Of a stretch of 64,000 nucleotides of DNA, positions 16,941-26,246 are shown piece after piece. The stretch lies in NCBI RefSeq assembly GCF_002197685.1, contig NZ_NBBI01000004.1, positions 332,687-396,686 of the forward strand, read 5' to 3'. Position 1 is the stretch's first letter, and each line of letters begins with the position of its first letter. The position numbers and the translations under genes are program-made. The notes beneath the pieces were generated by a model. The model worked only from the letters and a program-made list of their open reading frames with translations, had not been told where the DNA came from and searched no databases. Source of the DNA: Sphingomonas dokdonensis. Its GTDB lineage: Bacteria; Pseudomonadota; Alphaproteobacteria; Sphingomonadales; Sphingomonadaceae.

Positions 16941-18310
16941 AAACAGGCTCCCAGTGCCGCCGGCAGATGCGCGGCAAGATCATCGGCGATAAAGGCGGGG
17001 CCAGCACGCCGCGCGGCTTCGGCGTGCAACCAGACGCCGTTGGCAGCCGCCGTGAACACATCCGCCCCGCCGGCGAGTTGCGCGCCAATCACGCCCGCCA
17101 GCACGTCGCCCGTTCCGGCGGTCGCCAGCCATGCCGGGGCATGCGCATGAACGATAGCACGGCCGTCAGGCGCAGCGATCACCGTATCGGCGCCCTTGAA
17201 CACCACCACCGCATTCGCCCGCCGCGCCGCCGCGATCGCGCGTTCGATCTTGCTGCCGTTCAGATCACCGAACAGCCGCGCAAACTCACCGGCATGCGGC
17301 GTAAGGATGGTAGGAACGCGCGCTGGCGCCTCGCCCAACAGGTGGAGCGCATCGCCATCGATCACCATCGGGCGCTCACTGGCACGCGCGAGGTCCAGCC
17401 GTTCGCGCGCCTTGTCGTCACGGCCCAGCCCCGGCCCGATCACCACCGCGCCCACCCGCTCATCCGCGAGCGCCTCGGCGCTGAAGCGCTGGCGAACGAT
17501 CGCGTGCGGCAGCCGGTCGGTCGCGCTACCCAGCAGGCGCACATACCCGGCGCCGCCACGCCCCGCCCCGGTTGCGGCGAGCGCTGCGGCACCAGGCATC
17601 CGGCCCGCCACCACAGCCACCAGGCCGCGCGAATATTTGTGATCACGGGCACTTGGCGGACGAAGCTGTGGCGCACTTGCAACGCGCACGGGTCCACTCA
17701 CCTCTACCCCGATGTCCAGCAGCCGTATGTCGCCACAGCGTGCTGCCGACGGTTGCAGCACATGCGCGGGCTTCACCGCAGCCAGCGCCAGCGTCAGATC
17801 GACCGCCGGCACCTCGGCAAAGCTGCTCCCATCATCGGTCGAAACTCCGCTCGGCACATCCACCGCGATCGACAGCCGCGCGTTCCCGATGAGGTGGCGA
17901 AGAGGCTCGCAGATCTCAGCACCGAGTGGTCGATTAAGTCCGATCCCGAACAGCGCGTCGACGACGATCGGCGCCGGCGCAGCGTTACCCAGTTCTTCCA
18001 CCGGCCCCATCCAGGCAGCGCGTGCCGCAGACGCCGCGGCCGTCGTCGGCGATGCACAGGCGGCAATCCGCGCCGCATGGCCGGCCCGGCGCAGCGCAGC
18101 CGCCGCGACATATCCGTCGCCGCCATTATTGCCCGGGCCGCATAGCACCAGCACCTCGGCGCCGGCCGTAAGTCGCCGTACCTGCTCCGCTACCTGCTCA
18201 CCCGCTCGCGCCATCAGCGCCTCGGCGCCCGTGCCCGCGGCAATCGTCTGCGCCTCGGCAGCGCGCATCTGCGCCGCGTCAAGGATCGGCTGTCCGTCGA
18301 TCCTGATCAT
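16937..18310 (-). CDS. nnr: Bifunctional NAD(P)HX epimerase/ADP-dependent dehydratase
   Basis: The 457-residue fusion repairs hydrated NADH and NADPH. The N-terminal YjeF-N epimerase domain (about 1-210) has VLCGPGNNGGDGYVAAAAL and IVVDALFGIGLNRPL. The C-terminal carbohydrate-kinase-like dehydratase (about 220-457) has YSRGLVAVVAG, VIGPGLGRDD, ILTPHAGEFARLFG and the ATP-site motif ATAGTGDVLAGVIGAQLA. Both domains look intact. The start overlaps the stop of the upstream lipoprotein gene (ATGA at 18307-18310), and the stop overlaps the RNA methyltransferase start, so three genes form a tight unit. Confidence 0.95.
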   Translation of the reverse strand: MIRIDGQPILDAAQMRAAEAQTIAAGTGAEALMARAGEQVAEQVRRLTAGAEVLVLCGPGNNGGDGYVAAAALRRAGHAARIAACASPTTAAASAARAAWMGPVEELGNAAPAPIVVDALFGIGLNRPLGAEICEPLRHLIGNARLSIAVDVPSGVSTDDGSSFAEVPAVDLTLALAAVKPAHVLQPSAARCGDIRLLDIGVEVSGPVRVASAPQLRPPSARDHKYSRGLVAVVAGRMPGAAALAATGAGRGGAGYVRLLGSATDRLPHAIVRQRFSAEALADERVGAVVIGPGLGRDDKARERLDLARASERPMVIDGDALHLLGEAPARVPTILTPHAGEFARLFGDLNGSKIERAIAAARRANAVVVFKGADTVIAAPDGRAIVHAHAPAWLATAGTGDVLAGVIGAQLAGGADVFTAAANGVWLHAEAARRAGPAFIADDLAAHLPAALGACL

Positions 18311-18786
18311 GGCGTCGCCGCTTTGGCCACCGCCGGCAGACGATATCTGTCACGGCCGATTGTCACGTCGATCTGATCCTGGCCGGTCAGAACCACCTGT
18401 GCCGGCTCCGCCCCATCGGCAGGCACGACGCCGCGGCCATCCTTCACGACCAGCACCCTGCGAAATCCGCCGTCAGGGTGGCGAACGGTGATGACGAGCC
18501 CCTCGACTGTCTGCGTCCGCTCGATCCGGCAGTTCATCGATAACGCCGATTCTCCCCCGGTGGCACAGGCAATGCGGTCGTTGTCAGGGACGTCGGCAGC
18601 CGGCTCTGCCGATGCGGTCGCCTCAGATCGCGCGACGGGCTGGTCGGACGCCGACTTCTCACCGCACGCCGATACGCCGAGCAGGAGCATGGGCGCGATC
18701 AGGAGCGGAGATCGCGGCGTCTTGCCAAACGTCGCGCTACCAGCCGAGGCGCGATGATGGCCAAGCGATCCCGCGTTCAGCTCCAT
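18307..18786 (-). CDS. Probable lipoprotein of unknown function
   Basis: The frame from ATG 18786 encodes 159 residues. A lipobox-like LLLGVSACGEK near residue 40 suggests a lipoprotein; the true start may lie closer to it, since the first 25 residues are unusual for a signal peptide. The mature part has an Asp/Glu/Ala-rich linker and then a small beta-rich domain with two Cys (IACATGG, MNCRIERT) and strands GLVITVRHPDGGFRRVLVV and DQIDVTIGRDRYRLP. It overlaps nnr by four bases. I do not recognise the domain. Confidence 0.7.
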   Translation of the reverse strand: MELNAGSLGHHRASAGSATFGKTPRSPLLIAPMLLLGVSACGEKSASDQPVARSEATASAEPAADVPDNDRIACATGGESALSMNCRIERTQTVEGLVITVRHPDGGFRRVLVVKDGRGVVPADGAEPAQVVLTGQDQIDVTIGRDRYRLPAVAKAATP

Positions 18787-18791
18787 GCCGA

Positions 18792-19139
18792 TCACCCGAG
18801 CGCGTCGAGCGCCTTTTCCACGCCGTCCAGCGTGAACGGCTTTTGCAGGATCGGACGACCACGAAATTCGTCCGCGATCATGTCGTCCGCCCCGCCCGTG
18901 GCAAACACGAACGGCACGTGCCGCTCGGCCAGCGCAGCTGCGATGGGCCAGCTCTTCTCGCCGCCCCGCAGGTTCACATCGAGAATGGCACAGTCGAACC
19001 CGCCGGCTTCGACAAGCGGAATGGCCGCCTCCACACAGTCGGCGGTTCCGGCACATTGCCGGTCGAGCACATCGAGAAAGTCCTCGAGCATCATGGCGAT
19101 AAGCGGCTCATCCTCGACGAGCAGGACGCGATTGGTCAT
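18792..19139 (-). CDS. Single-domain response regulator (receiver only)
   Basis: The 115-residue CheY-like receiver lacks an output domain. Acidic pocket residues are in LLVEDEPLI (DE pair), the phospho-acceptor Asp in CAILDVNLRGG, the Thr in FVFATGGAD, and the conserved Lys in ILQKPFTLDG. It sits 63 bp downstream of cckA on the same strand and six bases upstream of the lipoprotein gene. A lone receiver beside CckA could be a phosphate sink or shuttle, but it does not have the sequence of CpdR or DivK as I know them, so the link is positional only. Confidence 0.88.
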   Translation of the reverse strand: MTNRVLLVEDEPLIAMMLEDFLDVLDRQCAGTADCVEAAIPLVEAGGFDCAILDVNLRGGEKSWPIAAALAERHVPFVFATGGADDMIADEFRGRPILQKPFTLDGVEKALDALG

Positions 19140-19202
19140 GCCGCGCGCATAGAGGGAACAGAACGATACCGCAACGCTTCACCGCCGCGCCGTGTTGAGC
19201 GC

Positions 19203-21596
19203 TCAATCCGGCTGGCCAAGTGCGTCGCGTGCTGCCTCCGCGAGCTGCTGGACCGAGAACGGCTTTGGGATAAAGGCCACGTTTTCCAGATCGATGGATC
19301 GCCGCAGCTGTTCCTCGGCGTAGCCGGACATGAACAGGATCGGCAGATCCGGATAGCGCAGCCTGATCCGGCGAGCCATGGTGGGGCCATCCATCGCCGG
19401 CATTACCACGTCGCTTACCAGCAAGTCGGGCTTGGGATGCTGCTCGATCAGCTCCAGCGCCACCTCGCCGTTTTCCGCGGTAAGCACGGTATAGCCCTGC
19501 CGCGACAGCGCGCGCTCGGCCACTGCACGCACCATGTCCTCGTCCTCCACCAGCAGCACGGTGCCGGTGCCCCAGATATCGGCCGGCCGCTTCTTTGCGA
19601 CAGGACTGCGCGGCGCGGCGACCTCGCCCGTGGCATGCACGGGCAGGTAGATGGTGAAGGTCGCGCCGATCCCCGGCTTGGAATCGGCAAAGATGTAGCC
19701 GCCAGACTGTTTGACGATGCCGTATACGGTGGAAAGGCCAAGCCCCGTTCCCTTGCCGACTTCCTTGGTGGTAAAAAACGGCTCGAAAATCTTGGGCAGC
19801 ACCTCGGGCGGAATGCCCGATCCGGTATCGGCGATCTCCAGCGCGGTATATTCGCCGACGGGCATGATGTCGGGGCCGCGGCGCCGAATTTCGGCTGGCG
19901 TCGCAGAACGGGTCTGGATGGTCAGTTTGCCGCCGCCATGCGGGTGCTTGGGCACCATCGCATCGCGCGCATTGACGGCAAGGTTGACGACCACCTGCTC
20001 GAGCTGCCCGGGATCGGCGCGCACAGGCCCCAGATCACGGCCGTGGCGCACCTCCAGCGTCACCGTCTCGCCTAGAAGCCGCTTCAACAGGTTCGACACC
20101 TCGGAAACAACATCGGGCAATTGCAGGATCTGCGGGCGTAGCGTCTGCTGCCGCGAAAAGGCGAGCAGCTGCCGCGTCAGCCCGGCTGCACGGTTCGAGT
20201 TGTTCCGGATCTGCTGGATGTCGTCATAATCGCTGTCACCGGGCGAATGGCGCATCAACATTAGATCGCAATGGCCGATGATGGCGGTCAGGATGTTGTT
20301 GAAATCATGCGCGACGCCGCCGGCAAGCTGCCCGACCGCCTGCATCTTGGTCGCCTGCGCGACTTCGCGCTTCAGGCGCGTTTCCTCGCCATTGTCCTTC
20401 AGGCTGAGCACAACAGCCGCGTCGCCCAGACCACGCGCACCGGCGATCGACAGCACCACCGGCTCGTCAGGATGGTCGCGCAGCCTCACCGCCATGTCCA
20501 TCACATGCGCGCTGTTGCCGCCCGCGAATCGGCGCACTGCGTCGGCTACCGCGGCCTTGTCTTCGCGCACCACGAGGTCACCGGGGTAAAGGGGCGGCGC
20601 ACCGCGATTCACCGACGCCGCACGCAGGAACGCGTCGTTCATCTCCACAAAGCGCCCGTCGCGGTCGACCAGTGCGATGCCGAGCGGCATCAGCTGCACC
20701 AATGTCCGGATATGCGCCGCCGCGCTGCCGCCGAAGCTGACTGGCGTCTCGTCCTCGTCAAGAAGCGCCACGAGGATGGGCGCGCCCTCCACGTCGGCGA
20801 ACGGCACCTGGACGAGGCGCAGGGGATTGCCGTCCATGCCTTCGCGTTCAAAACGGATCAGCCCGCGACTGTCCGTCGCCAGAAAACGGGCGAAATCCGC
20901 GCCCTCCAACGGGGCATCGGCATGGCCCATCGCACGGCTACGCAGCACCGGATCGGCGGCAAGTACGCGGCCATCGGTGGTCAGCAGCGCCGCCATGATG
21001 CCCGATCCTGCCAGCCGCTTGCCTAGCGTGCCGGACAATGCCTCTGCCAGCGCGCGGCTGCCATCAGCCTCGATCGCTGACGCGGCCCGCCAGACCAGCA
21101 GATCCTGGTGTGCGCCGGTTCGCGTCACGTCGATGGTGATCGCCCGCCCGGCGACCTCGGCATTCTCCAACCGTGCCCGGCCATCACGCCACGCCGTGCG
21201 CCCCGCCGCCGCCAGCGCGCCGACGCCGGCTTCACCGATCGGCAGGCTGGGCGGCGTCGGCAGCCCGGAGAAAACCTCCTCGAACCGCTCATTGGCGCAG
21301 ACAAGCTGTCCCGCGCGGTCGGTGATCGCGATCGCATCGGGGCTTCCCTCCGCCAGCGCGCGGACAAGCTGCCAATCGACCGCCGGCACGGGCGACGCTT
21401 CGGCTGGCGCCAGCATGCGCCACGCCACGATCGCGCCGCCGACGACGATCCCCGCCGCCAGAAAGCCGATCGCGACCACCGGATCGCCGATCAGCCACAA
21501 GATGAGCACCGCGGCGACCAGCCCGGCGCCCATTGCGATCCCCAGCGCCCCTTCGGTGGTCAGATGATACGCGCGAAGGGTAGGAAGCGTCGCCAT
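19203..21596 (-). CDS. cckA: Cell-cycle hybrid histidine kinase CckA
   Basis: The 797-residue inner-membrane hybrid kinase starts with two transmembrane segments (residues about 15-62), followed by PAS-type regions (about 75-180 and 295-400), HisKA with phospho-acceptor His near 430 in GGVAHDFNNILTAIIGHCDL, an HATPase domain (NLAVNARDAM N-box, DTGSGIP, GTGLGLSTVYGIVKQSGG), and a receiver with Asp near 729 (LLVSDVVMP). The order and the AHDFNN and SRQQTLRPQ features are diagnostic of CckA, which phosphorylates ChpT and so controls CtrA in Alphaproteobacteria. The second ATG (21596) is chosen because GGAGG lies eight bases before it. Confidence 0.93.
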   Translation of the reverse strand: MATLPTLRAYHLTTEGALGIAMGAGLVAAVLILWLIGDPVVAIGFLAAGIVVGGAIVAWRMLAPAEASPVPAVDWQLVRALAEGSPDAIAITDRAGQLVCANERFEEVFSGLPTPPSLPIGEAGVGALAAAGRTAWRDGRARLENAEVAGRAITIDVTRTGAHQDLLVWRAASAIEADGSRALAEALSGTLGKRLAGSGIMAALLTTDGRVLAADPVLRSRAMGHADAPLEGADFARFLATDSRGLIRFEREGMDGNPLRLVQVPFADVEGAPILVALLDEDETPVSFGGSAAAHIRTLVQLMPLGIALVDRDGRFVEMNDAFLRAASVNRGAPPLYPGDLVVREDKAAVADAVRRFAGGNSAHVMDMAVRLRDHPDEPVVLSIAGARGLGDAAVVLSLKDNGEETRLKREVAQATKMQAVGQLAGGVAHDFNNILTAIIGHCDLMLMRHSPGDSDYDDIQQIRNNSNRAAGLTRQLLAFSRQQTLRPQILQLPDVVSEVSNLLKRLLGETVTLEVRHGRDLGPVRADPGQLEQVVVNLAVNARDAMVPKHPHGGGKLTIQTRSATPAEIRRRGPDIMPVGEYTALEIADTGSGIPPEVLPKIFEPFFTTKEVGKGTGLGLSTVYGIVKQSGGYIFADSKPGIGATFTIYLPVHATGEVAAPRSPVAKKRPADIWGTGTVLLVEDEDMVRAVAERALSRQGYTVLTAENGEVALELIEQHPKPDLLVSDVVMPAMDGPTMARRIRLRYPDLPILFMSGYAEEQLRRSIDLENVAFIPKPFSVQQLAEAARDALGQPD

Positions 21597-21653
21597 GTCA
21601 CGGTCCTCCATCCGCGCCGCACCGCCGTCAAGCGCGATGCGGCACGGATGCGA

Positions 21654-23732
21654 TCACCAGATGCGAACGCGCTGATCCTTGGTAAGGTACAGCTTCTGCC
21701 CGGGACGAGCGCCGAACGCATCATACCAGGCATCGATGTTGCGCACGGTGTCAGTGCGCTGCATCCCCGGAGCGTGCGGATCGGACAGCAGTTGCTGGCG
21801 CAGCGCCGGCTCGCGATACTTGGTGCGCCACACCTGGCCATAGCCAAGATAGAAGCGCTGCTGCCCCGTCGTGCCGTCGAGCACCGGCGGCTTCTTGCCG
21901 GCGAGCGACAGCTGATACGCGTCATAGGCGACCGTCAGACCGGCGAGATCTGCAATATTCTCGCCCAGCGTCAGCGCGCCCTGCACATGCTGACCCGGCA
22001 ACGGCTCATAGGCATCGAATTGCGCCACGAGACGGTCGGTAAAGGTCTTGAAACGCTCGACATCTTGCGGCGTCCACCAATCGGTCAGCTTGCCGGTCGC
22101 ATCGTACTTGCGGCCCTGGTCGTCGAAATGGTGGCTGATTTCGTGCCCGATCACCACGCCGATCGCCCCGTAATTCACCGCCGGATCGGCCTTGGGGTCG
22201 AAGAACGGCGCTTGCAGGATCGCGGCGGGAAACACGATCTCGTTCATCGTCGGATTGGCATAAGCGTTGATCGTCATCGGCGTCATGAACCATTCGCCGC
22301 GATCGATCGGCTGACCGATCTTGTTCAGATTGCGCTGAAATTCGAATTCGTTGGCGCGCGCGACATTGCCCACCAGATCGTCACGCCGGATCTCCAGCGC
22401 AGAATAGTCGCGCCACTTGTCGGGATAACCAATCTTGGGCGTAAAGGCCGCCAGCTTCGCCAGCGCCTTCTGCTTGGTCTCGGGCGCCATCCACTCCAGC
22501 TTCTTCAGCCGCTCGCCCATCGCCGCGATGATGTTGCGCACCAGCGCATCCGCTGCCGCCTTTGATTCGGGCGGGAAGTAGCGCGCCACATAGACCCGGC
22601 CGAGATCCTCACCGATCTGGCTGCTGACCAGGTCGACGCCGCGCTTCCAGCGCGCCTGCTGCTCGGGCGTGCCCGCCAGTTCGGTGCCGTAGAAGGCGAA
22701 GCGGGTGTCGTCGAACGCCTTTGGCAGATAGCGCGCATAGCTCGACAGCATGCGCAGCAGCAGGTGATCCTTCAGCACCGGCAGCGGCGCGTCGGCCCAG
22801 ACCTTCGCCTCACCGGTGAACGCGCTGGGCTGCGCCACGATCAGCGGTGCGTCGGTCGGGATGCCGGCCGCCTTGAAATAGCCGGCCCAGTCATAGCCTG
22901 GCGCCTTGGCGGCCAACTCGTCAAAGGTCATCTTGTTGTAGACCTTGTCGGCATCGCGGCTGTCGACACGCGACCAGTGCGCCTCGGCGATGTCGTGCTC
23001 CAGCTTCATCACCGCAGCGGCGCGCGCCTCGGCATCCGCTTCGCCGGCAAGCGTCAGCATTTTGGCGAGATATGCCTGATAGGCCGTGCGGTTCGCTGCC
23101 AGCTTGGCATCGTCCTTCAGGTAATAATCGCGGTCGGGCAGCCCCAGCCCTGCCTGGCCAAATACCACGGCATAGGTCTCGGGGTCCTTGTCGTCCTGGT
23201 TGACGTAGGTGCCGAAGAACGATTCGACTCCGCGCCGCTCCATGCGACCCGCCTCGGCAGCGAGCGCCTCCTTGGTCGGCGCCGCCTTGATCGCCGCGAT
23301 CCACGGCTTCACCGGCGCGACCCCCTTGGCATTCACCGCCGCCTCATCAAGGAAGCTGGCGTAGAAATCGCCGGACTTGCTGCCTGCCTGGCGCATCTGC
23401 TCGTCGAGGATCGTGCGGGTCTGCTCGCGCGACAGATCCTGCAGCTTGTGGAACATGCCGTAAGAGGAGCGGTCCGCCGGAATCTGCGTGTTCTTGACCC
23501 AGGTGCCGCTCACATAATCGAAGAAGTCGTCGCCGGGCGGCACGCTGGTATCGCGGCCGGCCATGTCGAAGCCGAAAGTGCCAATTTCAGGCGCATCGCC
23601 CTTGGCCGCGGCCGGGTGGATCGCCGCAGACTTGGTAGCGGCCGGCTTTTGCGCGGGCGGCGTAGCGGTCTGCGCGATCGCGGCCGCAGCCGTGGTGGAA
23701 AGGATGGCAGCTAGGATGAACGACGGACGCAT
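21654..23732 (-). CDS. M13 family (neprilysin-like) zinc metallopeptidase, secreted
   Basis: The 692-residue exported protein has a signal peptide (FILAAILSTTAAAAIAQ) followed by the M13 N-terminal helical domain and the catalytic domain. Zinc and catalytic residues are in VIGHEISHHFDDQG (HExxH), with the third ligand in LGENIADLAGL (ENxxD). The C-terminus DQRVRIW is the usual M13 ending, with Trp last. NAFGVRPGQ-like Arg contact is present as FGARPGQKLYL. It degrades peptides in the periplasm. The start is set at the Met that begins the signal peptide; the longer frame upstream is not needed. The gap of about 57 bp to cckA is on the same strand. Confidence 0.95.
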   Translation of the reverse strand: MRPSFILAAILSTTAAAAIAQTATPPAQKPAATKSAAIHPAAAKGDAPEIGTFGFDMAGRDTSVPPGDDFFDYVSGTWVKNTQIPADRSSYGMFHKLQDLSREQTRTILDEQMRQAGSKSGDFYASFLDEAAVNAKGVAPVKPWIAAIKAAPTKEALAAEAGRMERRGVESFFGTYVNQDDKDPETYAVVFGQAGLGLPDRDYYLKDDAKLAANRTAYQAYLAKMLTLAGEADAEARAAAVMKLEHDIAEAHWSRVDSRDADKVYNKMTFDELAAKAPGYDWAGYFKAAGIPTDAPLIVAQPSAFTGEAKVWADAPLPVLKDHLLLRMLSSYARYLPKAFDDTRFAFYGTELAGTPEQQARWKRGVDLVSSQIGEDLGRVYVARYFPPESKAAADALVRNIIAAMGERLKKLEWMAPETKQKALAKLAAFTPKIGYPDKWRDYSALEIRRDDLVGNVARANEFEFQRNLNKIGQPIDRGEWFMTPMTINAYANPTMNEIVFPAAILQAPFFDPKADPAVNYGAIGVVIGHEISHHFDDQGRKYDATGKLTDWWTPQDVERFKTFTDRLVAQFDAYEPLPGQHVQGALTLGENIADLAGLTVAYDAYQLSLAGKKPPVLDGTTGQQRFYLGYGQVWRTKYREPALRQQLLSDPHAPGMQRTDTVRNIDAWYDAFGARPGQKLYLTKDQRVRIW

Positions 23733-23775
23733 GAACAATGGCCTTCGAGTAAGTGAAGGCACGTGTTCTATCCAG

Positions 23776-24360
23776 TTAAGACGCCTCGTCAATGTGGTCG
23801 CGTTTGTGACGATGCCGCCACTTGCGCGCGATCCAAAGCCGCCAGCCGACCGCCGACAGCGCGTATCCGGCGACGGACAGAACCACCGTCACGATCAGCA
23901 GCCCCAGCGCCGTCGCGGGCGCCGCGTCCGACATCAGCCACTGCATCCAGCTTGACTGCGCGGCATCCTGCGCCGCCTTGCTCACCGGATCACCAGGCAG
24001 TGCCTCGTCGAGGTGCAGCGCCCATTTGCCGATCCAATAGGCCAGCACCCACAGCGGCGGGGTGGTCACCGGATTGGTGATAAACGTGGTAAGCGCCGCC
24101 GCTGGGATATTTGCGCGCGTGGGTAGCGCCAGCATCGCGGAAAAGGGGATCTGCGCAACCGGGAACAGGATGCCCGTCACCATCCCCAGCGCGACACCGC
24201 GCGGCACCGAGCGGCGGGTGAAGCGCCACAATTCCGGCGCCAGCACCCGATGCGCGAACGGGCGCAGCAAGCGGCTGCTTTCCAACGACTCGCGCGTCGG
24301 CAGGTTTCGATGGCACCATGCGGCACAGCGCTGCCAAAAGGTCAGCGCTCGCGTAGTCAT
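23776..24360 (-). CDS. DUF2062 domain membrane protein
   Basis: The 194-residue protein begins with a basic amphipathic region, then the DUF2062 pattern SVPRGVALGMVTGILFPVAQIPFSAMLALPTRANIPAAALTT (quoted by features: GVALG, IPF, NIP), the conserved TFITNPVTTPPLWVLAYWIG, and a C-terminal transmembrane helix ending in a basic tail. DUF2062 proteins are inner-membrane proteins of unknown role. The start overlaps the smpB stop by one base (TGATG), so it is translated with smpB. Confidence 0.9.
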   Translation of the reverse strand: MTTRALTFWQRCAAWCHRNLPTRESLESSRLLRPFAHRVLAPELWRFTRRSVPRGVALGMVTGILFPVAQIPFSAMLALPTRANIPAAALTTFITNPVTTPPLWVLAYWIGKWALHLDEALPGDPVSKAAQDAAQSSWMQWLMSDAAPATALGLLIVTVVLSVAGYALSAVGWRLWIARKWRHRHKRDHIDEAS

Positions 24361-24842
24361 CAGCCGCGCTCACGCATCAGGCGACCGGCCTCGCGCTTCC
24401 AGTCGCGCTCCTTGATGGCATCGCGCTTATCGTGCGCCTTGCGGCCCTTTGCGAGTGCGAGTTCCACCTTCGCCCGGCCCTGCGAGTTGAAATACACCAT
24501 CAGCGGCACAAGCGTCATGCCCTCGCGCGCCACGGCGCCGTGCAGCTTTCGAACCTCGCGCTCATGAAGCAGCAGTTTACGCGGGCGCTTCGGCTCGTGG
24601 TTGAAACGGTTGCCGTGGCTGAATTCGGGCACGTTTGAATTGATCAGCCAAACGCCGCCCTCACCGACCTCGGCGTAGCTTTCCGCGATCGATCCCTCGC
24701 CAAAGCGGAGGCTCTTTACCTCGGTACCGGTCAGGACGATGCCGGCCTCATACGTCGTGTCGATCGAATAATCGAAACGCGCGCGGCGGTTCTCGGCGAC
24801 GATCTTCTTCTTGTCGAAGGTGGCGGGTTTGGGGCGTGACAT
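24360..24842 (-). CDS. smpB: SsrA-binding protein
   Basis: The 160-residue protein binds tmRNA and brings it to stalled ribosomes for trans-translation. It has the OB-fold pattern: [77 protein letters not shown], and a basic C-terminal tail ([21 protein letters not shown]). Length and motif order are normal for the family. It is followed by a DUF2062 gene overlapping by one base. No clear ribosome site precedes the ATG. Confidence 0.97.
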   Translation of the reverse strand: MSRPKPATFDKKKIVAENRRARFDYSIDTTYEAGIVLTGTEVKSLRFGEGSIAESYAEVGEGGVWLINSNVPEFSHGNRFNHEPKRPRKLLLHEREVRKLHGAVAREGMTLVPLMVYFNSQGRAKVELALAKGRKAHDKRDAIKERDWKREAGRLMRERG

Positions 24843-24890
24843 GGACGGGGCGATGTAGGGTGTCAGGGCGCGTGTGGGAAGGCGGCGTTT

Positions 24891-25211
24891 TCAGCGCTTC
24901 TTGCCGCCAATCGGGATGCGCAGGCGGATCATCGCACGGTTGACCGGCGCGCCTTGCGCGTCCGCCGCCTGCTCGGCCTCCATCGCAACGGTTCCAACGC
25001 CGTTGATGGCAGTTTCCGCTTTCGGGGGTGTGCGTTCAGGCGTGTAACGATCGGCAAGAGGCTTTAGTCGCAAACCGCCGTTTGGCCGCGCGCAAACGAT
25101 GATTTCCTCACCCGGCTGCGCCACCGGGCACGGGCGCTCCACCTTTACCGGCTTGGTCGGAGCGGGTGGCCCTGCAACCGCCTGCATCGCGAGCATCATC
25201 CATGCCGGCAC
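24891..25211 (-). CDS. Hypothetical exported protein with paired cysteines
   Basis: The frame of about 106 residues opens with a short hydrophobic stretch (WMMLAMQAVAGPP) and has PCPVAQPGEEIIVCARPNG, a two-Cys pattern I recognise from small exported sphingomonad proteins of unknown role. The C-terminus IRLRIPIGGKKR is basic. The start may be GTG at 25211 or one of the Met codons just downstream. It lies 48 bp before smpB and about 80 bp after dapA on the same strand. The function is unknown. Confidence 0.7.
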   Translation of the reverse strand: MPAWMMLAMQAVAGPPAPTKPVKVERPCPVAQPGEEIIVCARPNGGLRLKPLADRYTPERTPPKAETAINGVGTVAMEAEQAADAQGAPVNRAMIRLRIPIGGKKR

Positions 25212-25294
25212 GCCGCTCTCCCGTGAATCGGCTGGGATCGTGTCGGAGAATTGCGGCCAGATTTAGAAGCGCATTATGGCGTCAGGAGGAAATC

Positions 25295-26170
25295 CTACAG
25301 CAGCCCCGCCCGCTGCAATCCGGCGTCCACCGCCGCCCGGCTTGCCTCGCCCGGCCATGTCATCGGCAGACGCAGCCCTTGCGGGAACTCCGGCCGGACC
25401 TTGCTCATGGCATATTTCACCGGGCCGGGAGAGGCATCGGTGAACAAGGCGGTGTGCAGCGCGAACAAGCGGTCGTGCAGCCCAAGCGCCTTCGCTCCGG
25501 TGCCCGCCGCCTGCGCCTCGGCGCAAAGTCGCGGCGCGACGTTGGCCGTCACGGAAATGCAGCCCACTCCGCCCATCGCATTGAAGGCCAGCGCGAGATC
25601 GTCATTGCCAGACAATTGGCAGAAATCGTCGCCCAACGCCGCACGGTGCTGCGATACGCGCTGCAACACGCCCGACGCGTCCTTCACGCCGACAAATACC
25701 TTCGGAAATGCCTTCACGATCCGGATCAGCGTTTCCGGCTGGATGTCCGTCACCGTGCGCGCCGGCACATTGTAGAGCACGATCGGCAGCGGCGAGGTTG
25801 GCGCCAGCGCAGCGAAGTGCTGGTAAATTCCTTCCTGCGAGGGGCGATTGTAATAGGGCGGCACCATCAGCGCCGCGTCCGCTCCGGCCTCCTTCGCTGC
25901 AGAAATATTTGCCGCCGCAACGCGCGTATCGTTCGAGCCTGCGCCCGCGATCACCGGCACGCGCCCGCGCGCCTGGTCGACGCAGACCCGCACAATGGCG
26001 AAATGCTCGTCCTTCGCCAGCGTCGCGGCCTCCCCCGTGGTGCCGCACGGCACCAATGCCGAGGAGCCTTCGCTGATCTGCCACTCGATCAGCTCTCGAT
26101 AGGCGCGCTCGACGAACCGGCCGTCACTGTCGAACGGCGTGACGAGCGCCGGGATCGATCCGGAAAACAT
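25295..26170 (-). CDS. dapA: 4-hydroxy-tetrahydrodipicolinate synthase
   Basis: The 291-residue TIM barrel condenses pyruvate with aspartate semialdehyde in the lysine/diaminopimelate pathway. It shows PCGTTGEAATL near 41 (pyruvate-binding Thr-Thr), VIAGAGSN, Tyr133 in VLYNVPART, and the Schiff-base Lys163 in VGVKDASG. The ATG at 26170 has AGGAGCAAC upstream; the longer frame beyond it is not coding-like. It is divergent from the lytic transglycosylase gene with a 76-bp shared promoter region, so two peptidoglycan-related genes are paired there. Confidence 0.97.
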   Translation of the reverse strand: MFSGSIPALVTPFDSDGRFVERAYRELIEWQISEGSSALVPCGTTGEAATLAKDEHFAIVRVCVDQARGRVPVIAGAGSNDTRVAAANISAAKEAGADAALMVPPYYNRPSQEGIYQHFAALAPTSPLPIVLYNVPARTVTDIQPETLIRIVKAFPKVFVGVKDASGVLQRVSQHRAALGDDFCQLSGNDDLALAFNAMGGVGCISVTANVAPRLCAEAQAAGTGAKALGLHDRLFALHTALFTDASPGPVKYAMSKVRPEFPQGLRLPMTWPGEASRAAVDAGLQRAGLL

Positions 26171-26246
26171 GTGTTGCTCCTGAAACGGGATGTGGTGCGT
26201 TGGGTCGTTCAGGACAGATACGGGTTGCCTGGCTATTCTGTCCACA

